From an uncultured Bacilli bacterium (GTDB lineage: Bacteria > Bacillota_I > Bacilli_A > RF39 > UBA660), in NCBI GenBank assembly GCA_947628905.1, contig CANRBQ010000005.1:1-43244 (forward strand): a stretch of 43,244 nt of DNA, written 5' to 3'. A model generated the notes under the pieces. It was not told the origin of the DNA. It saw only the letters and a program-made list of their open reading frames with translations, and searched no databases. This document shows positions 28,826 through 35,751 of the stretch, piece by piece; positions within the stretch are counted from its first letter, which is position 1, and every line of letters begins with the position of its first letter. Made by a program: the position numbers and the translations under genes.

Positions 28826-28852
28826 TTAGCACTGTTTCTTCTTTAGTGCTAA
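28826..28852. promoter_or_regulatory. CIRCE operator
   Basis: TTAGCACTG, nine bases, TAGTGCTAA: matches the CIRCE pattern TTAGCACTC-N9-GAGTGCTAA with one change at the inner end of each arm (which still leaves 8 paired bases). It lies just downstream of the -10 box, where HrcA would block transcription. Confidence 0.93.
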
Positions 28853-28856
28853 TACC

Positions 28857-28885
28857 ATTATAATATTATGCTTAGCACTTGTCAA
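28857..28885 (-). promoter_or_regulatory. Sigma-A promoter of the hrcA operon
   Basis: TTGACA (28880-28885) and TATAAT (28857-28862) with a 17-base spacer on the minus strand: a consensus promoter, with CIRCE at the expected start of transcription. Confidence 0.92.
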
Positions 28886-28899
28886 TATATAACTGCTAA
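28872..28899. promoter_or_regulatory. Degenerate second CIRCE-like site
   Basis: TTAGCACTT (28872-28880), ten bases, AACTGCTAA (28891-28899). The left arm is a near-perfect CIRCE half-site inside the promoter spacer; the right arm has two mismatches and the gap is one base longer than normal. The site flanks the -35 box. Confidence 0.4.
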
Positions 28900-28904
28900 A
28901 TTTG

Positions 28905-29699
28905 TCAAATCTTTGCTTTTTTAATTAAAGTATTAGGTAAATCTTTTAAATTAGTAATTAAATTAGCATAAGCATTTAAAAGATTCATCGATGTAAGAAA
29001 ATCATCTTGGGCACGTTTATGTTTTATTATAACTACTAAAGCTTCCATATATTCTATAGGAGTTAATTTATATTTTTTTAAAGTAGTAAATGCATCTTCT
29101 TTTTTAATAAATATATCATTTAAAATCATATTAAGATTAGGAATAGAATTATCATCAATATTTAAAACAGATGAATAATATAAATAATATTTATGAAAAG
29201 TGGGATGATCTATTTCAATAATATTAGAAAAATATAGAGCTAATTCATAATTTTTTATTCTATCACTAGCAAACATACATTTTTGATAGAATGTATATAA
29301 TTCTTCTGGAGGAATAGTTTCTTTAATAAATTCATTTAATTCAATAGCTAATGAGTTAAAACGATTATTCATTAATCTTAAGATTAAATCTTTAAAGGTA
29401 GATAAATAATTAGAATTTAGACTAACTTTAGAAATATTATTAGCTAGAATATTAAATATTTTATAAGCATTTAAACTATCATTCATATATAAATAACAAA
29501 TTAATAAGCGAAGATAAATATCATTGGTATATTCTTCTTCTTGATGACAATATAATTCATAAAAGATACTTGCTTCTTCATAATAATTATTAAAAAAATA
29601 AATATTAGCTATTTTAGATATTAAAGTTAAATTATGAGGATATTTTTTTAATTCTTCTTTTAAGGGATTTATTCTTTTATTAAATCTTTCTTGATTCAT
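28905..29699 (-). CDS. Helical-repeat (TPR-like) hypothetical protein
   Basis: A 264-residue, almost fully alpha-helical protein without signal peptide or membrane segment. Paired helices of about 34 residues are visible (ISKIANIYFFNNYYEEASIF, IYLRLLICYLYMNDSLNAYK, ELALYFSNIIEIDHPTFHKY), in the manner of TPR units, so a scaffold or regulatory protein-binding role is a guess. AGAGGTG precedes the ATG, and TATAAT (29719-29724) is a possible -10. Its stop codon lies only 20 bases before the hrcA promoter, with no obvious terminator, so readthrough into hrcA is possible. Confidence 0.65.
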   Translation of the reverse strand: MNQERFNKRINPLKEELKKYPHNLTLISKIANIYFFNNYYEEASIFYELYCHQEEEYTNDIYLRLLICYLYMNDSLNAYKIFNILANNISKVSLNSNYLSTFKDLILRLMNNRFNSLAIELNEFIKETIPPEELYTFYQKCMFASDRIKNYELALYFSNIIEIDHPTFHKYYLYYSSVLNIDDNSIPNLNMILNDIFIKKEDAFTTLKKYKLTPIEYMEALVVIIKHKRAQDDFLTSMNLLNAYANLITNLKDLPNTLIKKAKI

Positions 29700-29763
29700 T
29701 TTTTATTCACCTCTAGAGATTATATTTTAACATATTAATTATTTTAAAACAATATATTATAAT

Positions 29764-30138
29764 ATGAATATTAAGGAAAAACTTAAAAGACTTAAAACAG
29801 AAGATTTAATATGGGTTATTTATTTTTTTATTGTTATTGGAGCTTTACTTTCTAATCAATATGAAAGAAATTATTTACTTACAGGAGATACTTCAAAGCA
29901 AAAAAATTTTAAGGTTCTTAATATAACTATTTTTTGTGTAGCTTTTTTTATTTATCTTTATTTTGTATTACTTAATTATGAAGATGTGCAAACACTTAGA
30001 AAAGATGCCACGAGAAAAGAAGTGCTTAACGCCCATATTGGGTTAATCTCGGCACTTCTATTTTTAGTCGCAGGAGCTTTAGCAATTGTTGGAGAAATTA
30101 ATCGAGGTGGTCCAGATGAAGATATTGGCTTTATTTAA
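29764..30138 (+). CDS. Small multi-pass membrane protein, unknown function
   Basis: A 124-residue protein with a basic start (KEKLKRLK), three hydrophobic segments (about 17-32, 53-71 and 93-110) and a short polar loop after the first (NQYERNYLLTGDTSKQKNFK). I do not recognise a family. No ribosome binding site precedes the ATG; instead TATAAT (29758-29763) abuts it directly, which makes the start or promoter assignment uncertain. It overlaps the end of the convergent gene at 30135 by 4 bases. Confidence 0.6.
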   Translation: MNIKEKLKRLKTEDLIWVIYFFIVIGALLSNQYERNYLLTGDTSKQKNFKVLNITIFCVAFFIYLYFVLLNYEDVQTLRKDATRKEVLNAHIGLISALLFLVAGALAIVGEINRGGPDEDIGFI

Positions 30139-30536
30139 AGACCTAGTGTTTCTTCATTTTTAAGATCATCAATTATATATTTATGTTCAATTAAAGCAAT
30201 AATTCTTTCATTAATAAATTTTTCAAGATTAATATTTGAGGCAATAAGATTTCTTTCTTTTTCAACAATAATTTTTAATTCTTCATAAGAACAATCTATA
30301 TCTTTTAAATAAGTAATAAGAGCTAGTTTTATTTTATTAATATATTTTTCTAGTTCAGGGATAAGCTTATAAGTAGAATAAGTTATAGTATTAATTAAAT
30401 CATTAATAAGAGGATTATCTGTTTTTATTTTTAGTATATCTACTAATACTTGCATTACTTTTATTTGATATTCAAAGTTATTAATAAATACTTTTAAACT
30501 ATTATAAAAGTTTTTATGGATATTAAATAAGTTCAT
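30135..30536 (-). CDS. Hypothetical all-helical protein
   Basis: A 133-residue soluble helical protein (FYNSLKVFINNFEYQIKVMQ; ELEKYINKIKLALITYLKD; EKERNLIASNINLEKFINER) that I cannot assign. It has no signal peptide. A consensus-like promoter lies directly upstream, overlapping the end of the deacetylase gene, and its 3' end overlaps that of the convergent membrane-protein gene by 4 bases. Confidence 0.6.
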   Translation of the reverse strand: MNLFNIHKNFYNSLKVFINNFEYQIKVMQVLVDILKIKTDNPLINDLINTITYSTYKLIPELEKYINKIKLALITYLKDIDCSYEELKIIVEKERNLIASNINLEKFINERIIALIEHKYIIDDLKNEETLGL

Positions 30537-30560
30537 AAAATCCCTGCCTTGTTGGAGTTC

Positions 30561-30589
30561 ATTATAACATAGCTTTAGGTCTTAGTCAA
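30561..30589 (-). promoter_or_regulatory. Sigma-A promoter of the 30135-30536 gene
   Basis: TTGACT (30584-30589), 17 bases, TATAAT (30561-30566) on the minus strand, 24 bases before the ATG. Confidence 0.7.
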
Positions 30590-30590
30590 A

Positions 30591-31784
30591 TTAAAAGTGA
30601 CGATAGGCTGAACCTGATGATAAGTCTACCCCTTTAATACGAGCAAGTTCACTTACAGTAACGATATTATAGTCATTCGCGTATAACCAAGGAAGAATAA
30701 TTTTTAAAGATTCATAGCTTGTTTCATATAATTCATGCATTAAAATAATAGAACCATCACTCACGTTTTCTTCAATATAATTTACAATATGATTAACATC
30801 ACGATATCGCCAGTCTTCTGTATCTAAATTCCAAAGAATAAAAGGAAGAGAAATATTTTTTAAGTTATTAGTATTATAAGAACCATATGGAGGTCTTAAT
30901 AATTTAATTGTATCATTTGTAATACTATGATATAAATCATTTACTTTAGTTAGACTTTCATTTACTTTATTAGCATTACTAGTTTTAATATTTAAATGTT
31001 CCCAAGAATGAGAACCTATTTCATTGCCAGAATTATAGGTTTCTAAAACACAAGACTGACAACTATTCATCATATATCCTACCATAAAGAAAGTAGATTG
31101 GGCTTTATTTTCTTTTAATATATTTAATATTAAAGGATTATATTTACTACTTGGACCATCATCAAAAGTTAAAGCAACATATTTTTCGTTAAGTTTAGTT
31201 TGCATTCCATCTTCATTTTCATAATGAGAATCTAAAATAGGAGTAAATTTTAAATTATCTTTTAGTTCATTATAATTAATAGTTAAAGTTATTTCTTTAG
31301 AATAATTATAAGATAAATTATAGTCATAATAATATATTATTACAGCATTTTCTTTTAAATAATATACTTTATATCCTGTATTATTTCTATTTTCTTTTAA
31401 ATCATTAACTAGAAATTCAGGATATTTTAATTTTAATAATTCTTCTTCTTTAGTAGTAAACTTAATAGAATCTTTTATTAAATCAAGAAAAGATATTTTT
31501 TTACCAGTATTATTATTAATAATAATAGTTTTATATCTTCCCTCTTCATTAAAGATAAGACTAGTAATTTCTTTTAGATTAGTTTCTAAAATTAGTTTAA
31601 GAGAAGCGTTTTCTTCTTTAATATCATTTATTACTTTAGTTAAATCAACTTTAGATACTAAAGAATTAGCATTATTTAGGGAAGCAATATTTTTAGTAAT
31701 ATAAATTATACCTAGAACAAAAAGAATAAAAACTATTACACTGATAATAATAACTTCACCAAAACGCTTACTACTTGAACTCAT
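30591..31784 (-). CDS. Membrane-anchored polysaccharide deacetylase (NodB domain)
   Basis: A 397-residue protein with an N-terminal membrane anchor (about 10-31, VIIISVIVFILFVLGIIYIT), an extracellular linker domain (about 40-195), and a carbohydrate esterase 4 domain. TFDDGP (206-211) gives the catalytic base and metal Asp, HSWEH (259-263) the two metal His, then RPPYG (297-301), LWNLDTEDW and ILMHE. All catalytic motifs are intact. By analogy with PgdA-type enzymes it probably removes acetyl groups from cell-wall N-acetylglucosamine, giving lysozyme resistance; the exact substrate is not shown. AGGTAGTG precedes the ATG. Confidence 0.9.
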   Translation of the reverse strand: MSSSSKRFGEVIIISVIVFILFVLGIIYITKNIASLNNANSLVSKVDLTKVINDIKEENASLKLILETNLKEITSLIFNEEGRYKTIIINNNTGKKISFLDLIKDSIKFTTKEEELLKLKYPEFLVNDLKENRNNTGYKVYYLKENAVIIYYYDYNLSYNYSKEITLTINYNELKDNLKFTPILDSHYENEDGMQTKLNEKYVALTFDDGPSSKYNPLILNILKENKAQSTFFMVGYMMNSCQSCVLETYNSGNEIGSHSWEHLNIKTSNANKVNESLTKVNDLYHSITNDTIKLLRPPYGSYNTNNLKNISLPFILWNLDTEDWRYRDVNHIVNYIEENVSDGSIILMHELYETSYESLKIILPWLYANDYNIVTVSELARIKGVDLSSGSAYRHF

Positions 31785-31816
31785 ATAATCACTACCTGTA
31801 TTTATTATAACGCATT

Positions 31817-33202
31817 TTAAATATTTTTTACATCTTTTTTATTAAAATATATATAAGATATACATAATATTATAATTATATAAATACTTATTATTCCTAA
31901 AGAAAATATGGGTTTAAAATTATAGGGATTAGAAGTTTTATTAACTAAATAATTAAAGTTCCAATGAAGAGCAATAAAATATTTAAAGATTTTAATATTA
32001 TATAATAAAGCTAAATTAGATATAACATTACTTATTAAATAAAATAAGAAAGTTATGGTTATCGCTGCACTTGTAGAAGTAGTAATAGTACTTAATAAGA
32101 AACATACTAGAGCTAATATTAAATATTCAGGTAATGTGCTTATTAATAATAAAGCTAAATATTTTAAGACATGATAACTTTTTAAGATACCTGTAGAACT
32201 CTCATAGATTAAAACAGGAACACTTAAAGATTTAATACCTAATATTAAAGAACCAATAATTATTTCTATTAGACTCATAAAAATAATTATAAATGGTATT
32301 AATATTATGATCGTAAGTAATTTAGCAGTTAAGATAGTACTTCTTTTGTGGGGTTTAGTTAATAAATATTTGATTGTGCCTTTATTAAATTCTTCACTTA
32401 CAATTGAACCACTTATCATTACAACATAAATTAAAATAAATAAACCAAATTCATTAGGAAAATTAGTTAAAACGGCTCTTAAAGTATTAGAGTTATTAGC
32501 GTCTACTTTATGATCTATAATATAATTATTTATAGCCATTTCTTCTTTTAAAGAAGTAAATCTTTCTTCTTCATCTTTAGTTAATACTTCTTTATTTTTT
32601 AAGTTATAATACTCTAATAAATCAGTTTCAATAGTATCTATGGCATTATTTAAATAATTATTATAATCATAATTAATATTATTTTTTAAACGATATTCTT
32701 TTAATTTTAATAATTCATTTAATCTTTCATCATCTTTATTTTCTTTTAATTTTTCTTCTATTTCTTCTTTTTCTAATTTAGTAAAATACTGCCAATTATT
32801 ACTTTTAATATAACTCATAATATTATCTATATTATTATTAATATTATTTAATTCTTCTTCATCTAAAGTATTATATTTAATATTATTTCTTTCATAAATA
32901 AGATTATATAAATATTTATCTATAATAATTTCCATAGATTTATATTTATCTTTTAATTTAGATATTTCTATATCAGTTTTATTAGTAATATATTCTTCTA
33001 AATCTTCTTTATCATTTAAATTTAAAGAATTATTAATATTTTCTAATTCATTTATAGATAGATCATCCATCTCTAATAAAGTATCCATTTCTTTATATAT
33101 AACATTAGTTAAAATACAATATAAAATAAATATAATAGTTACAATTAAAAAACTTTTTTTACGAAATATTTTTTTTAATTCAGCATTTATTAATTTAATC
33201 AA
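31817..33202 (-). CDS. ABC transporter permease (ABC-2 type)
   Basis: A 461-residue membrane protein. One helix near the start (about 16-34) is followed by a long, charged, helical extracytoplasmic region (about 45-230) and then at least five helices from about 245 to the C-terminus. This matches ABC-2 export permeases of the lantibiotic-immunity or bacteriocin-export type. The start is probably TTG at 33202: GGGAGG lies eight bases upstream and the frame then overlaps the ATPase stop codon (TTGATTAA). An in-frame TTG 18 bases further up has no such site. It pairs with the ATPase at 33195. The cargo is unknown. Confidence 0.85.
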   Translation of the reverse strand: MIKLINAELKKIFRKKSFLIVTIIFILYCILTNVIYKEMDTLLEMDDLSINELENINNSLNLNDKEDLEEYITNKTDIEISKLKDKYKSMEIIIDKYLYNLIYERNNIKYNTLDEEELNNINNNIDNIMSYIKSNNWQYFTKLEKEEIEEKLKENKDDERLNELLKLKEYRLKNNINYDYNNYLNNAIDTIETDLLEYYNLKNKEVLTKDEEERFTSLKEEMAINNYIIDHKVDANNSNTLRAVLTNFPNEFGLFILIYVVMISGSIVSEEFNKGTIKYLLTKPHKRSTILTAKLLTIIILIPFIIIFMSLIEIIIGSLILGIKSLSVPVLIYESSTGILKSYHVLKYLALLLISTLPEYLILALVCFLLSTITTSTSAAITITFLFYLISNVISNLALLYNIKIFKYFIALHWNFNYLVNKTSNPYNFKPIFSLGIISIYIIIILCISYIYFNKKDVKNI

Positions 33203-34094
33203 TTTTTTTACCTCCCGCAATATTTATAAAGGCTTCTTCTAATGATAAAGCTTCTTTTTTTACTTCATAGATATTTATATCTTTTAATACTAATTTTTTA
33301 ATAAATTTAGCTATATCTATTTCATCTTTTATAACTTCAAAATAATTATTATCAATTATTTGATCAGAAGAAGATAAATAAGATTTTATTTTAGTAGTAT
33401 CATCAGTTTTAATTATATATTTATTTTCATCTATTTTTTTAATTTCTTGGATACTTTTTACTGATAATATTTCTCCATGAGATATAATACATACTTTATT
33501 ACAAAAACTTTCTAATTCACTTAAATTATGGCTAGAAATTAATATTCCTACCCCATTTTTAGCAAGTTTTAATAATAATTCTCTTAAGTCTTTTATTCCT
33601 TCAGGATCAAGACCATTAGTTGGTTCATCTAATATTAAAAGATTAGGATTATTAATTAGAGCGATGGCAATACCTAAGCGCTCGCGCATACCTAAAGAAT
33701 ATTTACTTACTTTATCATAAATACGATTTTCTAAACCAACAAGTTTTATTATAGACATAATTTCTTCTTCAGAAATATTTTTATAATAATTTTTTTGCAT
33801 AATTAAATTTTCATAACCAGTTAAATACATATATACATCAGGAGCTTCTACTAGACAACCTACTTTAGATATGGCTTTTACAAAGTTCTTTTTTAAATCA
33901 TAACCATTTATAGTTACTTTTCCTTTAGTTATTTTTTGAAGTCCTAATAAACACTTAATTGTAGTTGTTTTACCAGCACCATTAGGACCTATAAATGCGA
34001 GAATATCTCCTTTATTTATTTCAAAAGAAACATTTTTTAAAACTTCTTTTTTACCAAACTTTTTAGATAAATTTTCAACTTTTAATATATTCAT
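33195..34094 (-). CDS. ABC transporter ATP-binding protein
   Basis: A 299-residue ABC ATPase. Walker A is GPNGAGKTT (36-44), the Q-loop region has CLVEAPDVYMYLTGYENL, the signature is YSLGMRERLG, Walker B is LLILDEPTNGLDPEG, and the H-loop is SSHNLSELE. The LGMRE signature and the extra 70-residue C-terminal part are typical of exporters of the BcrA/LanF type that provide bacteriocin or peptide-antibiotic resistance. Translationally coupled with the permease. A promoter lies 40-68 bases upstream. Confidence 0.94.
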   Translation of the reverse strand: MNILKVENLSKKFGKKEVLKNVSFEINKGDILAFIGPNGAGKTTTIKCLLGLQKITKGKVTINGYDLKKNFVKAISKVGCLVEAPDVYMYLTGYENLIMQKNYYKNISEEEIMSIIKLVGLENRIYDKVSKYSLGMRERLGIAIALINNPNLLILDEPTNGLDPEGIKDLRELLLKLAKNGVGILISSHNLSELESFCNKVCIISHGEILSVKSIQEIKKIDENKYIIKTDDTTKIKSYLSSSDQIIDNNYFEVIKDEIDIAKFIKKLVLKDINIYEVKKEALSLEEAFINIAGGKKID

Positions 34095-34133
34095 ATAATT
34101 TCCTTTCTTAAAATAGTTAAAGTAGACTTTATT

Positions 34134-34162
34134 AATATATCATAAAATAGAAAATATGACAA
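34134..34162 (-). promoter_or_regulatory. Promoter of the ABC exporter pair
   Basis: TTGTCA (34157-34162), 17 bases, TATATT (34134-34139) on the minus strand; it starts immediately after the terminator of the nuclease gene. Confidence 0.6.
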
Positions 34163-34170
34163 GTAAACAA

Positions 34171-34188
34171 AAAATAGAAGCCTATTTT
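34171..34188 (-). terminator. Terminator of the Rpn-like gene
   Basis: AAAATAG (34171-34177) pairs with CTATTTT (34182-34188) around a 4-base loop, followed by T residues on the minus strand; it overlaps the stop codon. Confidence 0.6.
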
Positions 34189-35369
34189 AAAGCTCCTAAT
34201 TTCTTTTTAATATCCTTTATTTTATTTATTGGCATATTGGTATATTTGGATATGTTTTCAATTGAAATATTATCTTTTAACATATTTTCAATCATTTTAT
34301 TTATCTCTTCTTCTTGCACGGCATTAAATTCTTCAGTTAATTTTTCTTTTTGTTCCTTTAATTCTGAATCATGCTGACTAGCCACTAACCTTTCTTTAGC
34401 ATTAAATTCTTCAGTTAATTTTTCTTTTTGTTCCTTTAATTCTGAGTCATGTTGACTTGCTACTAATCTTTCTTTAGCATTAAATTCTTCAGTTAACTTT
34501 TCTTTTTGCTCTTTTAATTCTGAATCATGTTGACTAGCTACTAATCTTTCTTTAGCATTAAATTCTTCGGTTAACTTTTCTTTTTGTTCTTTTAATTCTG
34601 AATCATGTTGACTAGCCACTAATCTTTCTTTAGCATTAAATTCTTCAGTTAATTTTTCTTTTTGCTCTTTTAATTCTGAGTCATGTTGACTAGCTACTAA
34701 TCTTTCTTTGCTAAAATAATCATTTACCCATTCTTCCTGACTAAATTCTTTCATTTTTTCATAAACCTCTTCCATCATTTTATTGCCTTTAACTATTTCT
34801 TGCATTTCTTCATCTGTTTCGGCTTCAATTAATTTTATCCATTTCATTAATTCATCATTATTATAATCGGAATTCACTTCTTGGTCAAGGTCTACTATAA
34901 ATAATCTAAATAATTCTGGTACTATTTGATCATCTGTATCATCTTTATTTATTACTAAATACTCAGAAGTTACTTTTCCTGTATCATGCATTAAATTATT
35001 TTTAACAAAGTTTATTTGAGTTACTTTTTTAGCTTGATTATATTTTTCTCCAACATTTAAACTACTACTAAATTTATTTGTTATATACATAAAAGATTTT
35101 ATCTCACTATTTTTATCATATTTAGAATAAAATTCAATATTAATAACTTCTTTTGATGATGTTTCAACAACAATATCCATTTCAAATCCTTTTTTATTTA
35201 TGTTTTCTCGTGAGAGATGGACATTGTTTCTTATTGTGGCATTAGATAATGTGCCAGATTTTAATTTAAAAAATAATTCTAAAAGATGAGATGTATATAT
35301 TAAATTTTCTTCTGTTCCAAATATATATTTAGCCATTAAATCTCTATATAAAGGTCTTGTTTTTTTCAT
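34182..35369 (-). CDS. Rpn/PDDEXK-family putative nuclease with tandem coiled-coil repeats
   Basis: A 395-residue protein. Residues 1-215 look like the PD-(D/E)XK transposase/recombination-promoting nuclease family: a start DLMAKYIFGTEENL, then FEMDIVVE with Asp65 and INIEFYSK with Glu79, followed by the YITNKFSSSLNVGEKYNQ segment characteristic of the group. The usual ExQ or ExK after the Glu reads EFY here, so activity is uncertain. Residues 221-350 are five near-identical 26-residue units (KERLVASQHDSELKEQKEKL...), highly charged and predicted coiled coil. A short helical end follows. Such genes are often mobile or multicopy. GGAGG precedes the ATG. It lies next to a variable surface gene. 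Confidence 0.8.
   Translation of the reverse strand: MKKTRPLYRDLMAKYIFGTEENLIYTSHLLELFFKLKSGTLSNATIRNNVHLSRENINKKGFEMDIVVETSSKEVINIEFYSKYDKNSEIKSFMYITNKFSSSLNVGEKYNQAKKVTQINFVKNNLMHDTGKVTSEYLVINKDDTDDQIVPELFRLFIVDLDQEVNSDYNNDELMKWIKLIEAETDEEMQEIVKGNKMMEEVYEKMKEFSQEEWVNDYFSKERLVASQHDSELKEQKEKLTEEFNAKERLVASQHDSELKEQKEKLTEEFNAKERLVASQHDSELKEQKEKLTEEFNAKERLVASQHDSELKEQKEKLTEEFNAKERLVASQHDSELKEQKEKLTEEFNAVQEEEINKMIENMLKDNISIENISKYTNMPINKIKDIKKKLGALK
34321..34710 (-). repeat. Five tandem 78-bp coding repeats
   Basis: Units start at 34321, 34399, 34477, 34555 and 34633. Each encodes 26 residues; the copies differ mainly by synonymous changes (for example ttgttcc/ttgctct and gcc/gct), so they have been kept in frame. 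A length of 78 bp means gain or loss of a unit changes protein length without shifting the frame. Confidence 0.95.
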
Positions 35370-35727
35370 TAATTTTTACCTCCATTTAGATATTAATTTT
35401 ATTTAATTATTCATGCCTCCTTTACTACACAATAAAATTATATCTTAAGGGTATTTTATAATTTAATTAGAGAATAAGCAAATGCATGATTTTATAAAAT
35501 CTGCTGATAAAAAATATAAAATTGGTTAAGTAAAAATTATATAATTATTAGACAAATATATAAAATTAGTAAAATTTTAATTTTTTTAAATATTTGTTTT
35601 CATATAAAAAGAGAATAACAATATGCCCTTTATTCTCTATTAATATTTGTATGTTTTTGATTACTTATAGTATTTTTTGACTTATTAATTTATACGCTTT
35701 CAAAAAGTGTTTCTAATCCATACATTG
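35370..35727. other. 358-bp gene-free stretch between the Rpn-like gene and surface paralogue B
   Basis: This AT-rich region holds the ribosome binding site of the nuclease gene (right after 35369), a terminator stem (35605-35638), and one arm of an inverted repeat that spans the surface gene stop codon (35712-35751). I see no reading frame with a ribosome binding site, no tRNA and no template repeat resembling the variable cassette. Confidence 0.6.
35605..35638 (-). terminator. Terminator of surface paralogue B
   Basis: AGAGAATAA (35610-35618) and TTATTCTCT (35630-35638) form a 9-bp stem with an 11-base loop, followed on the minus strand by TTTTT. Confidence 0.7.
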
Positions 35728-35751
35728 TTATTTTACTATATATGGATTAGA
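35712..35751. repeat. Inverted repeat across the stop codon of surface paralogue B
   Basis: TCTAATCCATA (35712-35722) and TATGGATTAGA (35741-35751) are perfect 11-base arms with an 18-base centre containing the stop codon. It lies about 82 bp past the variable cassette. No T run follows closely, so it is not simply the terminator, which lies about 75 bp further on. Confidence 0.6.

Noticed and set aside
34321-34710. Regular repeat spacing suggesting a CRISPR array
   Set aside because: The 78-bp units are contiguous, have no unique spacers, and are translated in frame as a coiled coil.
35370-35727. Template repeat of a diversity-generating retroelement in the gene-free stretch
   Set aside because: The stretch is uniformly AT-rich and shows no match to either variable cassette or to their flanks YWTMSP/GVRPVIN; no reverse transcriptase is in the window.
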